A stretch of 6,740 bases of DNA from CAZVWH01 sp964631175 (GTDB taxonomy: Bacteria; Planctomycetota; Phycisphaerae; Sedimentisphaerales; Anaerobacaceae), in assembly GCA_964631175.1 (NCBI GenBank), contig CAZVWH010000129.1, positions 1 through 6,740 on the forward strand, written 5' to 3'. The notes under the pieces are model-generated. The model saw nothing but the letters and a program-made list of their open reading frames with translations. It was not told the origin of the DNA and did no database searches. A program made the position numbers and the translations under genes. Below, one piece after another: positions 1 to 5,937 of the stretch. How positions within the stretch are numbered: position 1 is the first letter of the stretch; every line of letters starts with the position of its first letter.

Positions 1-638
1 TGGGGACGTCGAGCCTTTGTTACCGGAATATTCGAATAGACCTCTAAGGCATTGACAAAAGCGTAGGGGCCAGGGTCGCCCGTTGGATAAGGGTGGTTTT
101 CATTAGGTGTCGCTTCCAGGACAATCGTACCGGTGCTATCTGGGGTCGTCATTCCCCGAAAAGCGTGAGAGTATGAAGACGTAGGCGGCTGTCCACCAGC
201 GAACGAAGTCGTGAGAAGAAAATCCCCATTGGCTAGCCAGTCCGCAATATGATCTTCCGCACTACCTGTATCATACGCATAAATGGTTATTTCGTAGTCT
301 TGATTAGGCACAAGGCCTGACAATGTAATTGTCATTCCGCCGGGCCGAGCAAATACAAAATCACGATAAATCTGCTCAAATGGTATTCCGGTCGGTGCTG
401 CGCGGCGGCGAGAGTCAAGAGTACCTGCAAATCCAATTGCAATACCATCTACTTCTGAGCCGCTATCAGCGAGGGTAAAAGAAGTAAAGCCGGGCTCTGT
501 TTCCGCGGGAATATTTCTGCTGTTAATATCAAGCTTAAGAATTGGATAATAAATCGAATTCCCTGCTTGCAGGCCGGAACCAATAAAATTCAAAATAAGC
601 AATGCAGCGAATAATCTTAAAAAACATTTTTTAACCAT
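1..638 (-). CDS. Exported protein with N-terminal beta-sandwich-like domain, partial (C-terminus beyond left edge)
   Basis: The frame is open from an ATG at 638 to the window edge, giving 212 residues with no stop. The N-terminus is a clear signal peptide: two lysines at residues 3-4, a hydrophobic core around residues 9-19 and a likely cleavage near Ala25 (GLQA-G). The mature part begins with a Tyr-Tyr-Pro segment and then forms one domain, about residues 33-202. It is rich in alternating hydrophobic strands and Gly/Pro/Asp turns and ends in the motif FVNALEVYS. This layout recalls the jelly-roll (malectin- or carbohydrate-binding-like) modules of large planctomycete surface proteins, but I cannot name the family. 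The last visible residues (PVTKARRP) look like a linker into a further domain. A weak AGGA Shine-Dalgarno lies 9 nt upstream. The gene is divergent from hom, so probably unrelated to it. The export call is solid; the binding role is only a guess. Confidence 0.8.
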   Translation of the reverse strand, partial: MVKKCFLRLFAALLILNFIGSGLQAGNSIYYPILKLDINSRNIPAETEPGFTSFTLADSGSEVDGIAIGFAGTLDSRRRAAPTGIPFEQIYRDFVFARPGGMTITLSGLVPNQDYEITIYAYDTGSAEDHIADWLANGDFLLTTSFAGGQPPTSSYSHAFRGMTTPDSTGTIVLEATPNENHPYPTGDPGPYAFVNALEVYSNIPVTKARRP

Positions 639-659
639 AATGCTACATCCTAAAAAATT

Positions 660-724
660 TCAAAAACTATACGAAGTGAAATAAAGCATTCAAGTATTTG
701 TCTTACCCATAGTATTCCTCCTTC
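660..724 (-). other. Strong Shine-Dalgarno followed by very short leader-like ORFs
   Basis: On the minus strand a near-perfect Shine-Dalgarno (GAAGGAGGAA, 724-715) precedes ATG at 710 by 4-5 nt. The frame codes only MGKTNT and then TGA (692-690). It is followed directly by ATG (689) and a nine-residue frame ending in TGA at 662-660. Both are in the same phase as the secreted-protein start at 638. The site is a much better ribosome binding site than the one in front of the gene itself, so it could be a translated leader that feeds ribosomes to the downstream start. It could equally be chance, and no product is proposed. Confidence 0.3.
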
Positions 725-775
725 ATAAAAGAGAAACCAAAAACATAGATATTCTGGTAACACACCAAAATACCC

Positions 776-831
776 GTTGTCTCCGACGAATATTCGGACC
801 TTCAGTTTCAGTAATGCTCGTCTCCGACAAC
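776..831 (-). repeat. Structured repeat-like element with inverted arms and an internal direct repeat
   Basis: Read on the minus strand, arm GTTGTCGGAGACGA (831-818) and arm TCGTCGGAGACAAC (789-776) can pair. There are 6 outer and 5 inner base pairs around a symmetric GGA/GGA internal loop, enclosing a 28-nt loop. The same nonamer GTCGGAGAC occurs as a direct repeat in both arms (plus-strand GTCTCCGAC at 779-787 and 820-828). The loop contains a small palindrome reading CGAATATTCG (787-796). This could be part of the 5' leader of the secreted-protein gene or the remnant of a small interspersed repeat; no other copy is present in the window. Confidence 0.35.
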
Positions 832-909
832 CTCCATGAAAAATATTTTAGAACCTTACACCCCCCCGACTCTGCCTCGGCCTGCCTGCGCATAACACTT
901 CCCTTCTCC

Positions 910-957
910 GTAGCAGAGCTACTGCGAAGGATGAATCGGCGAAGGTAATCTTCGCCG
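910..957. repeat. Two adjacent hairpins
   Basis: The first hairpin is GTAGC-AGA-GCTAC (910-922). The second is CGGCGAAG-GTAAT-CTTCGCCG (937-944 paired with 950-957), a perfect 8-bp stem with a 5-nt loop. The heptamer GCGAAGG is repeated at 924-930 and 939-945. No T-run follows on either strand, so neither looks like an intrinsic terminator. A REP-like or decayed repeat, or part of a structured minus-strand leader, is more likely. Confidence 0.4.
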
Positions 958-1071
958 GGCAAGCACTCAACTCGGTGCTAAAGAAGAGAAATTTCACTTG
1001 ATCTGATGTTATACCTCCCTCCTTCAAAAGCCCGATATGAGCTACTTGTTAAACACAAACTCCTTCCCTTT

Positions 1072-1098
1072 GCAGGATAAAGGCTGTCCTGCTATTTT
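1072..1098 (+). terminator. Weak terminator-like hairpin
   Basis: A 6-bp stem, GCAGGA (1072-1077) with TCCTGC (1087-1092), encloses a 9-nt loop and is followed by TATTTT on the plus strand. The stem is short and no plus-strand gene lies upstream of it in the window, so a terminator role is doubtful. It might insulate hom from stray plus-strand transcription. Confidence 0.2.
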
Positions 1099-1153
1099 CC
1101 ACTCCGAATTAATTTAGTGCCCAGGAAATTAAAATCCATAAAATCCTATATAA

Positions 1154-1183
1154 TTTATACCATATTAGGAACTTCCAATTCAA
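1154..1183 (-). promoter_or_regulatory. Candidate sigma70-type promoter, leftward
   Basis: On the minus strand, a -35-like TTGAAT (1183-1178) and a -10-like TATAAA (1159-1154) are separated by 18 nt. Transcription would start near 1147 and give a leader of about 500 nt before the secreted-protein start at 638, covering the hairpins and short ORFs described there. The match is reasonable, but the region is very AT-rich and chance matches are expected. Confidence 0.25.
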
Positions 1184-1258
1184 TAAGATTTTTCTACTTT
1201 TGATTTGATAGGAAAAGAGTTTCAATTTATAGATTTTTACTTAATCTTAACCAAGATA

Positions 1259-1291
1259 TTGACTATTAAGCTTGTAGTTGGTAATTATTAC
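1259..1291 (+). promoter_or_regulatory. Candidate promoter for the hom operon, overlapping a small palindrome
   Basis: TTGACT (1259-1264) and AATTAT (1283-1288) are spaced by 18 nt, resembling a sigma70 promoter with a good -35 and a fair -10. The predicted start is near 1295, about 95 nt before the hom start. The -10 lies within an 11-bp perfect palindrome, GTAAT-T-ATTAC (1281-1291), which could be an operator half-site pair or simply AT-rich coincidence. Confidence 0.3.
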
Positions 1292-1300
1292 TAATTCGTA

Positions 1301-1375
1301 ATGAAATGTGTACCTAAAATTACCTCAAATGTTGCATTTGGGGCTAAGTATTCCCGTAAGCCGAGGCGGCAGTAA
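1301..1375 (+). other. 24-codon open frame in the hom leader, possible leader peptide
   Basis: An ATG at 1301 opens a 24-codon frame that ends in TAA at 1373-1375, only 15 nt before the hom ATG and in the same phase. It has no visible Shine-Dalgarno and would begin almost at the 5' end of a transcript from the candidate promoter at 1259-1288. The peptide is basic at its C-terminus (SRKPRRQ). It has only one Thr and one Ile codon, so it is not a classical threonine or isoleucine attenuator peptide. Translation is uncertain. Confidence 0.2.
1323..1343 (+). promoter_or_regulatory. 9-bp hairpin in the hom leader
   Basis: CCTCAAATG (1323-1331) pairs with CATTTGGGG (1335-1343) over nine positions, with one G-U wobble and a three-base TTG loop. 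Its 3' arm overlaps GGCT (1342-1345), which could instead pair with AGCC (1358-1361), so two alternative folds are possible. No T-run follows, so it is not a terminator as it stands. A role in hom expression is inference. Confidence 0.3.
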
Positions 1376-1390
1376 CAGCAAGGTATGTTT

Positions 1391-2713
1391 ATGGCTGAAA
1401 AGATTGTCAAAGTGGGCCTGGTTGGATTTGGAACCGTTGGCTGTGGTGTTGCTAAGCTGATAACTAAAGAAGCTGATTTGATAGCAGCTAAGACCGGTTT
1501 GCGGCTGGAGATTGCCTGCGTGGTGGATATCGAAACTAAGTCACCGCGGCCGGTTAGGCTGCCGGAAGGTGTTCTTACCGATAATCTAAACAAACTCTTG
1601 GAGGACGACACCATCCAGATAGGTGTTGAACTTGTAGGCGGCACCGATGCTGCAAAACAAATTCAACTGAAGATGCTCCAAGCAGGTAAGGATGTTGTCA
1701 CGGCCAATAAAGCCTTGCTGGCCGAGCACGGCAATGAGCTTTATAAAGCTGCTCATCAAAACGGACGGTGCATAGCCTTTGAGGCAAGTTGTGCCAGCGG
1801 TATTCCTATTATCTCAGCTATCCGAACAGGATTAGTAGCAAATAATATTACCGATATGTACGGCATTGTAAACGGAACATGCAATTATATACTGTCGCAG
1901 ATGGCTTCCAAAGACGTAGATTTTTCTCAAGCCTTAGCCCAAGCGCAGGAAAAAGGCTATGCAGAAGCAGACCCAACGCTGGATATTAACGGTGGTGATA
2001 GCGCCCACAAGCTGGCTATTCTTTCTTCCATCGCCCTCGGATATGAAATCGCGCTCGACTATATATATGTTGAGGGCATTGATGAAGTCTCGAAGGATGA
2101 CATTCGCTATGGTAGTGAAATGGGGTATTGTCTGAAATTATTAGCGATTGGACAAAAGGACAAACAGAATAACGTTTCTCTACGAGTTCATCCCTCTTTT
2201 ATTCCCAAAGACAATCCTCTTGCCCGTGTACAAGGCTCGTTCAACGCTGTCACTATTTTCGGAAGTGCGGTCGGAGAATTGATGTTCTACGGTCGGGGTG
2301 CGGGAATGATGCCCACCGCAAGCGCAGTTGTTGCGGATATTATCGATGTGGCTCTGGGCAATTCCGTAGCCAGTTTTAAGCATTTGTACCTTAAACCAAG
2401 AAGTGAGATAGCACCACTTATAGTAAAAATTGACGACTGTATTAGCAGATTCTACATAAGATTAATGGTCAAGGACCAGGCAGGTGTATTCGCTCAAATT
2501 GGTAAGATTCTTGCTGAAAACGCTATAAGCATATCCGGCGTGCTACAGCACGAAGGCACCGGGCCGGATAATACCGTCCCAGTTATCATAACGACTCACC
2601 CTACTCTGCAGCGTAAGGTCACCGCGGCCCTGAAGGGTCTGGAAGAGCTCGATACAGTTTGTAGCAAACCGGCCTGCATAAGAATAGTTGACGTACCGGA
2701 GGATAAAGATTAG
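1391..2713 (+). CDS. hom: Homoserine dehydrogenase with C-terminal ACT domain
   Basis: This enzyme reduces aspartate semialdehyde to homoserine with NAD(P)H, the branch point to threonine and methionine. The 440-residue length fits the monofunctional ACT-containing form. Visible parts are the Rossmann nucleotide loop GLVGFGTVG (residues 9-17), the TANK motif (104-107), NGTCNYI (161-167) and the family signature ADPTLDINGGD...K. The catalytic pair is Asp203 and Lys207, matching the Asp/Lys pair of the yeast enzyme. A C-terminal ACT domain (about 354-430, RLMVKDQAGVFAQIG) is the usual site of threonine feedback control. An ATG at 1385 is also in frame, but AAGG at 1380-1383 is 7 nt from the ATG at 1391 and only 1 nt from 1385, so I prefer 1391. 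The stop codon shares its last base with the GTG of the next gene, which indicates translational coupling. Confidence 0.95.
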   Translation: MAEKIVKVGLVGFGTVGCGVAKLITKEADLIAAKTGLRLEIACVVDIETKSPRPVRLPEGVLTDNLNKLLEDDTIQIGVELVGGTDAAKQIQLKMLQAGKDVVTANKALLAEHGNELYKAAHQNGRCIAFEASCASGIPIISAIRTGLVANNITDMYGIVNGTCNYILSQMASKDVDFSQALAQAQEKGYAEADPTLDINGGDSAHKLAILSSIALGYEIALDYIYVEGIDEVSKDDIRYGSEMGYCLKLLAIGQKDKQNNVSLRVHPSFIPKDNPLARVQGSFNAVTIFGSAVGELMFYGRGAGMMPTASAVVADIIDVALGNSVASFKHLYLKPRSEIAPLIVKIDDCISRFYIRLMVKDQAGVFAQIGKILAENAISISGVLQHEGTGPDNTVPVIITTHPTLQRKVTAALKGLEELDTVCSKPACIRIVDVPEDKD

Positions 2714-3900
2714 TGACTAAGTACGCCATAATAATTCCCGATGGTGCAGCAGATGAGCCTATCGAGATATTGGATAACAAAACCGCGTTCGAAGCTGCAG
2801 ATACGCCGAATATGGATAAAATAAGCTCTCAGGGCAGGCAGGGTATCGTCCGTACAGTTCCTGAGGATATGGAACCAGGCAGCGACGTTGCCCAAATGAG
2901 CTTACTCGGTTATAATCCGCTACGCTATTATAGCGGCCGAGCACCAATTGAGGCGGTAGCACGTAATATTAAGCTGTCGGTCAACGACTGGATTTTTAGA
3001 TGCAATTTTGTTACCATTGCTGACGGAAAAATGGCAGACCATAGCGCCGGGCACATCTCCTCTGAAGAGGCGGGCAAATTGATCCAAGAATTAGAGAACC
3101 GATTGGGTAATGACCAAGTTCGCTTCTATAAAGGCGTCAGCTATCGACACTTAGTCGTTTTCAAAGAGTTGGATTTTGATGTTCATACCTATCCGCCGCA
3201 CGATTATATAGGTAGGCCCATTGAAAAGATTTTACCTCGTGGCAAAGGTTCCGATATGCTTATCGATTTAATGGCTCGTTCCCAGCAGCTTTTCAGTAAA
3301 CATGACATCAATCAAGTTAGAAAAGACCTCGGCGAAAATCAAGTTAGCTCCATCTGGTTTTGGGGACAGGGAAAGCGTGCCCAACTGGACAGTTTCGAGA
3401 AAAGGTTTGGAATCAAAGGTGCTGCGATAACTGCCGTTGACCTGGTAAGAGGTTTGTCAAAACTTATTGGTTTTGACCTGATAGAAGTACCTGGTGCAAC
3501 CGGTTTTGTCGATACAAACTACAAAGGTAAAGGTTCTGCTGCGGTAGAAGCACTTAATAAATATGATCTTGTCTTTGTCCATATAGAAGCACCCGATGAA
3601 GCGTCTCATGAAGGCAACGCCGAGATGAAGAAAAAAGCCATCGAGCAAATTGATAAATATATTGTTGGGCCCGTGCTTGAGGCCTTGCAGAATTACAAAA
3701 GCTGGCGTATTCTTATTGCTCCTGACCATCCGACTCCGGTCCGGAGCTGTGCTCATGCACGTGCGCCGGTTCCATTTGCCATGGCAGGCGATAATATCAG
3801 CGGTATTTTGCACGTGAGCTTTAGTGAAGCCAACGCTGCTAAATCGGGGTTTAGAATAAACAAGGGTTTTGAGTTGATGGAATATTTCTTAAAAAGCTAA
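2713..3900 (+). CDS. Archaeal-type phosphoglycerate mutase-like protein, proposed homoserine kinase
   Basis: This 395-residue protein belongs to the alkaline phosphatase superfamily, archaeal-type cofactor-independent phosphoglycerate mutase branch (ApgM). The expected active site is present: Asp10 in IIPDGAAD, nucleophilic Ser57 in EPGSDVAQMSLLGYNP, Asp295 and His299 in APDEASHEGN, Asp338-His339 in APDHPTP, and His348. Two details fit the subgroup annotated as 'proposed homoserine kinase' (TIGR02535, from memory) rather than true mutases: DHSAGHISSEE (109-119) replaces the DRRAGRI-type segment, and HARAPVPF replaces HxGDPVP. It starts with GTG at 2713, sharing one base with the hom stop, behind GGAGG at 2698-2702 (10 nt). 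Its place between hom and lysC, with no GHMP-type thrB, supports homoserine phosphorylation. Family membership is firm. The kinase role rests on context and motif changes, and a glycolytic mutase role remains possible, all the more with pyk downstream. Confidence 0.85.
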   Translation: MTKYAIIIPDGAADEPIEILDNKTAFEAADTPNMDKISSQGRQGIVRTVPEDMEPGSDVAQMSLLGYNPLRYYSGRAPIEAVARNIKLSVNDWIFRCNFVTIADGKMADHSAGHISSEEAGKLIQELENRLGNDQVRFYKGVSYRHLVVFKELDFDVHTYPPHDYIGRPIEKILPRGKGSDMLIDLMARSQQLFSKHDINQVRKDLGENQVSSIWFWGQGKRAQLDSFEKRFGIKGAAITAVDLVRGLSKLIGFDLIEVPGATGFVDTNYKGKGSAAVEALNKYDLVFVHIEAPDEASHEGNAEMKKKAIEQIDKYIVGPVLEALQNYKSWRILIAPDHPTPVRSCAHARAPVPFAMAGDNISGILHVSFSEANAAKSGFRINKGFELMEYFLKS

Positions 3901-3906
3901 AGCGGA

Positions 3907-3979
3907 TTGACCCCGTTAGAAATCCAAACTCCATCGTCGATAATTTAACCGAACATCTTAAGATTTCTAACGGGGTTGA
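3907..3979. repeat. Long inverted repeat in the gap before lysC
   Basis: ACCCCGTTAGAAATC (3910-3924) is a perfect reverse complement of GATTTCTAACGGGGT (3962-3976), a 15-bp stem enclosing 37 nt. In RNA it extends by two wobbles and one more pair to 3907-3924/3962-3979. No T-run follows, so it is not a standard intrinsic terminator. Each end reads outward as a TTGAC-containing terminus (GGATTGACCCC and GGGGTTGACTT). It may be a palindromic interspersed repeat of the MITE or REP kind, or an RNA processing or stability element that separates the two halves of the operon. Confidence 0.8.
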
Positions 3980-4015
3980 CTTACAAAGCCGAATTCATTT
4001 AGTAATGGATGAATT

Positions 4016-5257
4016 ATGGGAATAATCGTACAAAAATTTGGTGGGACTTCGGTCGCTAATGCGGAAAAGATTCACCGGGCCACCGAACGGGTAATAAAGA
4101 AGGCGAATAATGGCTACCAAGTTGTGGTGGTAGCTTCTGCACGTGGCAAACAGACTGATGAGCTAATTGCTGATGCTTTAGAGCTGAATCCTAATCCTCC
4201 CAAGCGCGAGATGGACCAACTGCTCAGCACGGGTGAGCAGCAGAGTGTTTCGCTAATCGCTATGGCGCTCGATGCTAAGGGCTATGATGCCATAAGCTTT
4301 ACCGGCGGGCAAATCCGAATGCTAACGACCAGCGACTTCACTAAGGCTCAAATAAAAAGTATCGATGCAGAACGAATTCATAAACAGTTAGACCAAGGTA
4401 AAATTGTTATTGTCGCAGGCTTTCAGGGCGTAGATGAGAATGAAAATATCACTACACTGGGAAGAGGCGGCTCAGATACAACCGCTGTTGCTTTAGCAGC
4501 AGCTTTAGGTGCCGAACAATGTGAAATTTATACCGATGTCGATGGAATCTACACAACCGACCCGCGAATATTCAAAAAGGCTATAAAAATTGAACAGATT
4601 TGTTATGACGAAATTCTCGAGATGGCAAGTCTCGGTGCCCGGGTCATGCATAATCGAGCCGTTGGGTTCGGCAAGAAATATGATGTGAAGATTCATGTAA
4701 GAAGCAGTATGAATGAGAAAGAGGGGACAATAATTACTCATGAGGTACCACAAATGGAAGGTATAGTAGTTTCAGGAGCGACCATACAAAAAGATATGGC
4801 CAAATTAGGCCTTGTTGGTGTTGATAATGTCCCAGGCGTAGCAGCAAAAATATTCTCTCGCCTGGCAAAGTCCAAAGTGGTTGTCAATGACATCGTTCAG
4901 ACAGAGATTGGTCCCGAAAAAGCAAACCTCTCTTTTATGGTCAGCTCTTCTGATTTATCCACCGCTAAAGAGGCTGTGGAACGAATTAGAGATGGGCTTA
5001 ATTGCGAGCGTATCTTCATTCGCGATGACATTGCCGAGGTCTCTGTCATCGGAGTTGGCATGAGAAGCCATTATGGTGTCGCCGACAAGATGTTTAGCGC
5101 CTTGTCCAAAGCTAATATCAATATCGACTCAATTACGACCAGCGAAATTCGCATTAGCTGTATCGTTGATAAAGACCAGGCTGAGAAAGCCCTTGAAGCT
5201 ATTTGTGTCGCCTTTGAATTAGACAAACCGGCTGAAGAACGAACAAAAGCCGGTTAG
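4016..5257 (+). CDS. lysC: Aspartokinase with two C-terminal ACT domains
   Basis: This enzyme phosphorylates aspartate with ATP, the first step towards lysine, threonine and methionine. The 413 residues fit the monofunctional LysC type of about 400-415 residues. The amino-acid kinase domain runs from KFGGTSV (residues 7-13, substrate and ATP binding) through GRGGSDTTAVALAAALGA (from 149) and EIYTDVDGIYTTDPR. ACT domain 1 (about 264-340, GLVGVDNVPGVAAKIF) and ACT domain 2 (about 344-405, VSVIGVGMRSHYGVADKMF) follow and normally carry lysine and/or threonine inhibition. The start is ATG at 4016 behind a weak GGA at 4007-4009; a better start is not visible. A 115-bp gap containing the inverted repeat separates it from the upstream gene. 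A TTGACT at 3976-3981 could serve as a -35 for its own promoter, but the -10 is poor. No lysine riboswitch is seen. Confidence 0.95.
   Translation: MGIIVQKFGGTSVANAEKIHRATERVIKKANNGYQVVVVASARGKQTDELIADALELNPNPPKREMDQLLSTGEQQSVSLIAMALDAKGYDAISFTGGQIRMLTTSDFTKAQIKSIDAERIHKQLDQGKIVIVAGFQGVDENENITTLGRGGSDTTAVALAAALGAEQCEIYTDVDGIYTTDPRIFKKAIKIEQICYDEILEMASLGARVMHNRAVGFGKKYDVKIHVRSSMNEKEGTIITHEVPQMEGIVVSGATIQKDMAKLGLVGVDNVPGVAAKIFSRLAKSKVVVNDIVQTEIGPEKANLSFMVSSSDLSTAKEAVERIRDGLNCERIFIRDDIAEVSVIGVGMRSHYGVADKMFSALSKANINIDSITTSEIRISCIVDKDQAEKALEAICVAFELDKPAEERTKAG
4741..4756 (+). promoter_or_regulatory. Possible internal ribosome binding site and start for an aspartokinase beta subunit
   Basis: TGAGGT (4741-4746) lies about 8 nt before an in-frame ATG at 4754, which is Met247 of LysC. 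Starting there gives a 167-residue protein made only of the two ACT domains. Bacillus subtilis aspartokinase II makes its beta subunit from an internal start at almost the same place, so this may be an alpha2beta2 enzyme. The site is seen; its use is inferred. Confidence 0.4.
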
Positions 5258-5312
5258 AAACAACCGGTCTCGGTAGCAAGAATTGGCTTTAATTAAGAAA
5301 AGCACTTATGCG

Positions 5313-5933
5313 ATGAGCAAACGGCGGCAAACAGGCTTAATAATTCTCTGCCTGCTGTTGACCACCGTCTTTATTTGGTTTGATCATAGCTCAACAAAAC
5401 CTGCCTGGCGATATAAACCTGAATCTGAAGGCCGGCTAAAAGCCTACGATGTTGAAAAGTATCAGGGCAAGACCTTTTCTATCGTAAACGTTGTTGATGG
5501 CGACACTATTGATATAGACATTCCCGACGGCAGATTTAATCACACTAGAATAAGACTCTGGGGAGTTGATACGCCGGAAACTAAGAGCAAGGAATATGGT
5601 GTAATGTATTACGGACCAGAAGCCTCTGAATTTACAAAAAAATTAAGCCTTGGAAAAGCGGTTACGATTTACTTAGACACAACAAAACGCACAAGAGACA
5701 AATATGACCGACTGCTCGCTTACGTCAAACTACCCGATGGCAGATTTTTGAATGAAGTTTTAGTATCCGAAGGTTTTGCCTATGCGGACCTGCGCTTTCG
5801 CCATAGTTTTTATAATAAGTATCAGCAATTAGAATCAAGTGCCCGAAGTCTAAAAAAAGGATTATGGGAAAAAGTGACTCGTGAGCAACTACCGGAATGG
5901 CTACAAAGAGAAAACCCAAAACTTTTGAATTAG
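5313..5933 (+). CDS. Thermonuclease family (SNase-like) nuclease, membrane-anchored or exported
   Basis: This is a staphylococcal-nuclease-fold protein expected to cleave DNA and RNA with calcium outside the cytoplasm. From ATG at 5313 it has 206 residues. MSKRRQTGLIILCLLLTTVFIWF is a basic N-terminus plus a hydrophobic segment, a signal anchor or signal peptide with no clear cleavage site. The nuclease domain covers about residues 54-185. Catalytic residues line up with the staphylococcal enzyme: calcium-site Asp62 and Asp64 in VVDGDT, Arg81 and Glu89 in RLWGVDTPET, and Arg133 in KYDRLLAYV. So it should be active. A TTG at 5283 is in frame and adds ten residues; I prefer the ATG because it puts the basic residues directly before the hydrophobic segment, although neither start has a good Shine-Dalgarno. 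It lies 55 nt after lysC and 4 nt before pyk, so co-transcription is likely. A tie to amino acid synthesis is not evident. Confidence 0.88.
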   Translation: MSKRRQTGLIILCLLLTTVFIWFDHSSTKPAWRYKPESEGRLKAYDVEKYQGKTFSIVNVVDGDTIDIDIPDGRFNHTRIRLWGVDTPETKSKEYGVMYYGPEASEFTKKLSLGKAVTIYLDTTKRTRDKYDRLLAYVKLPDGRFLNEVLVSEGFAYADLRFRHSFYNKYQQLESSARSLKKGLWEKVTREQLPEWLQRENPKLLN

Positions 5934-5937
5934 TAGT

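Larger units (their letters stand above)
639..1390. other. Long divergent intergenic spacer with hairpins and no convincing gene
   Basis: About 750 bp separate the divergent starts of the secreted-protein gene and hom. No frame here shows a protein-like sequence with a ribosome binding site. The left half (about 770-960) holds hairpins and short direct repeats typical of an untranslated leader or a decayed interspersed repeat. The stretch around 1100-1300 is strikingly AT-rich and carries candidate promoters on both strands. I see no tRNA, T-box, lysine riboswitch or CRISPR-like array. The individual elements are listed separately. Confidence 0.75.

Noticed and set aside
723..962. A 79-codon minus-strand frame in the divergent spacer
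   Set aside because: The translation is basic and low in protein-like pattern, and the frame is built from the hairpins and repeated words listed for 776-957. No good ribosome site precedes its start.
980..1024. A second strong Shine-Dalgarno-like run (GAAGGAGGGAGG) on the minus strand as the start of a small gene
   Set aside because: The nearest start codon, GTG at 997, is about 16 nt away and leads to a short frame through the hairpin region with no protein-like features.
1149..1154. Perfect TATAAT on the plus strand as a hom promoter
   Set aside because: No acceptable -35 lies 16-18 nt upstream, and the region is so AT-rich that the match is weak evidence. The 1259-1288 pair is better placed.
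1291..1644. A 117-codon minus-strand frame over the hom start
   Set aside because: It is antisense to the conserved nucleotide-binding part of hom and has no domain features.
3457..3813. A 118-codon minus-strand frame inside the mutase-like gene
   Set aside because: It is opposite the conserved metal-binding motifs of the plus-strand gene and is a shadow frame.
3962..3990. Intrinsic terminator after the mutase-like gene
   Set aside because: The stem is strong, but the loop is 37 nt and no T-run follows, so normal Rho-independent termination is not supported.
3901..4015. Lysine riboswitch upstream of lysC
   Set aside because: The gap is only 115 nt and is mostly the inverted repeat; the multi-helix lysine aptamer does not fit.
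4881..5063. A 60-codon plus-strand frame within lysC
   Set aside because: It overlaps the ACT domain coding region in another phase and has no ribosome site of note.
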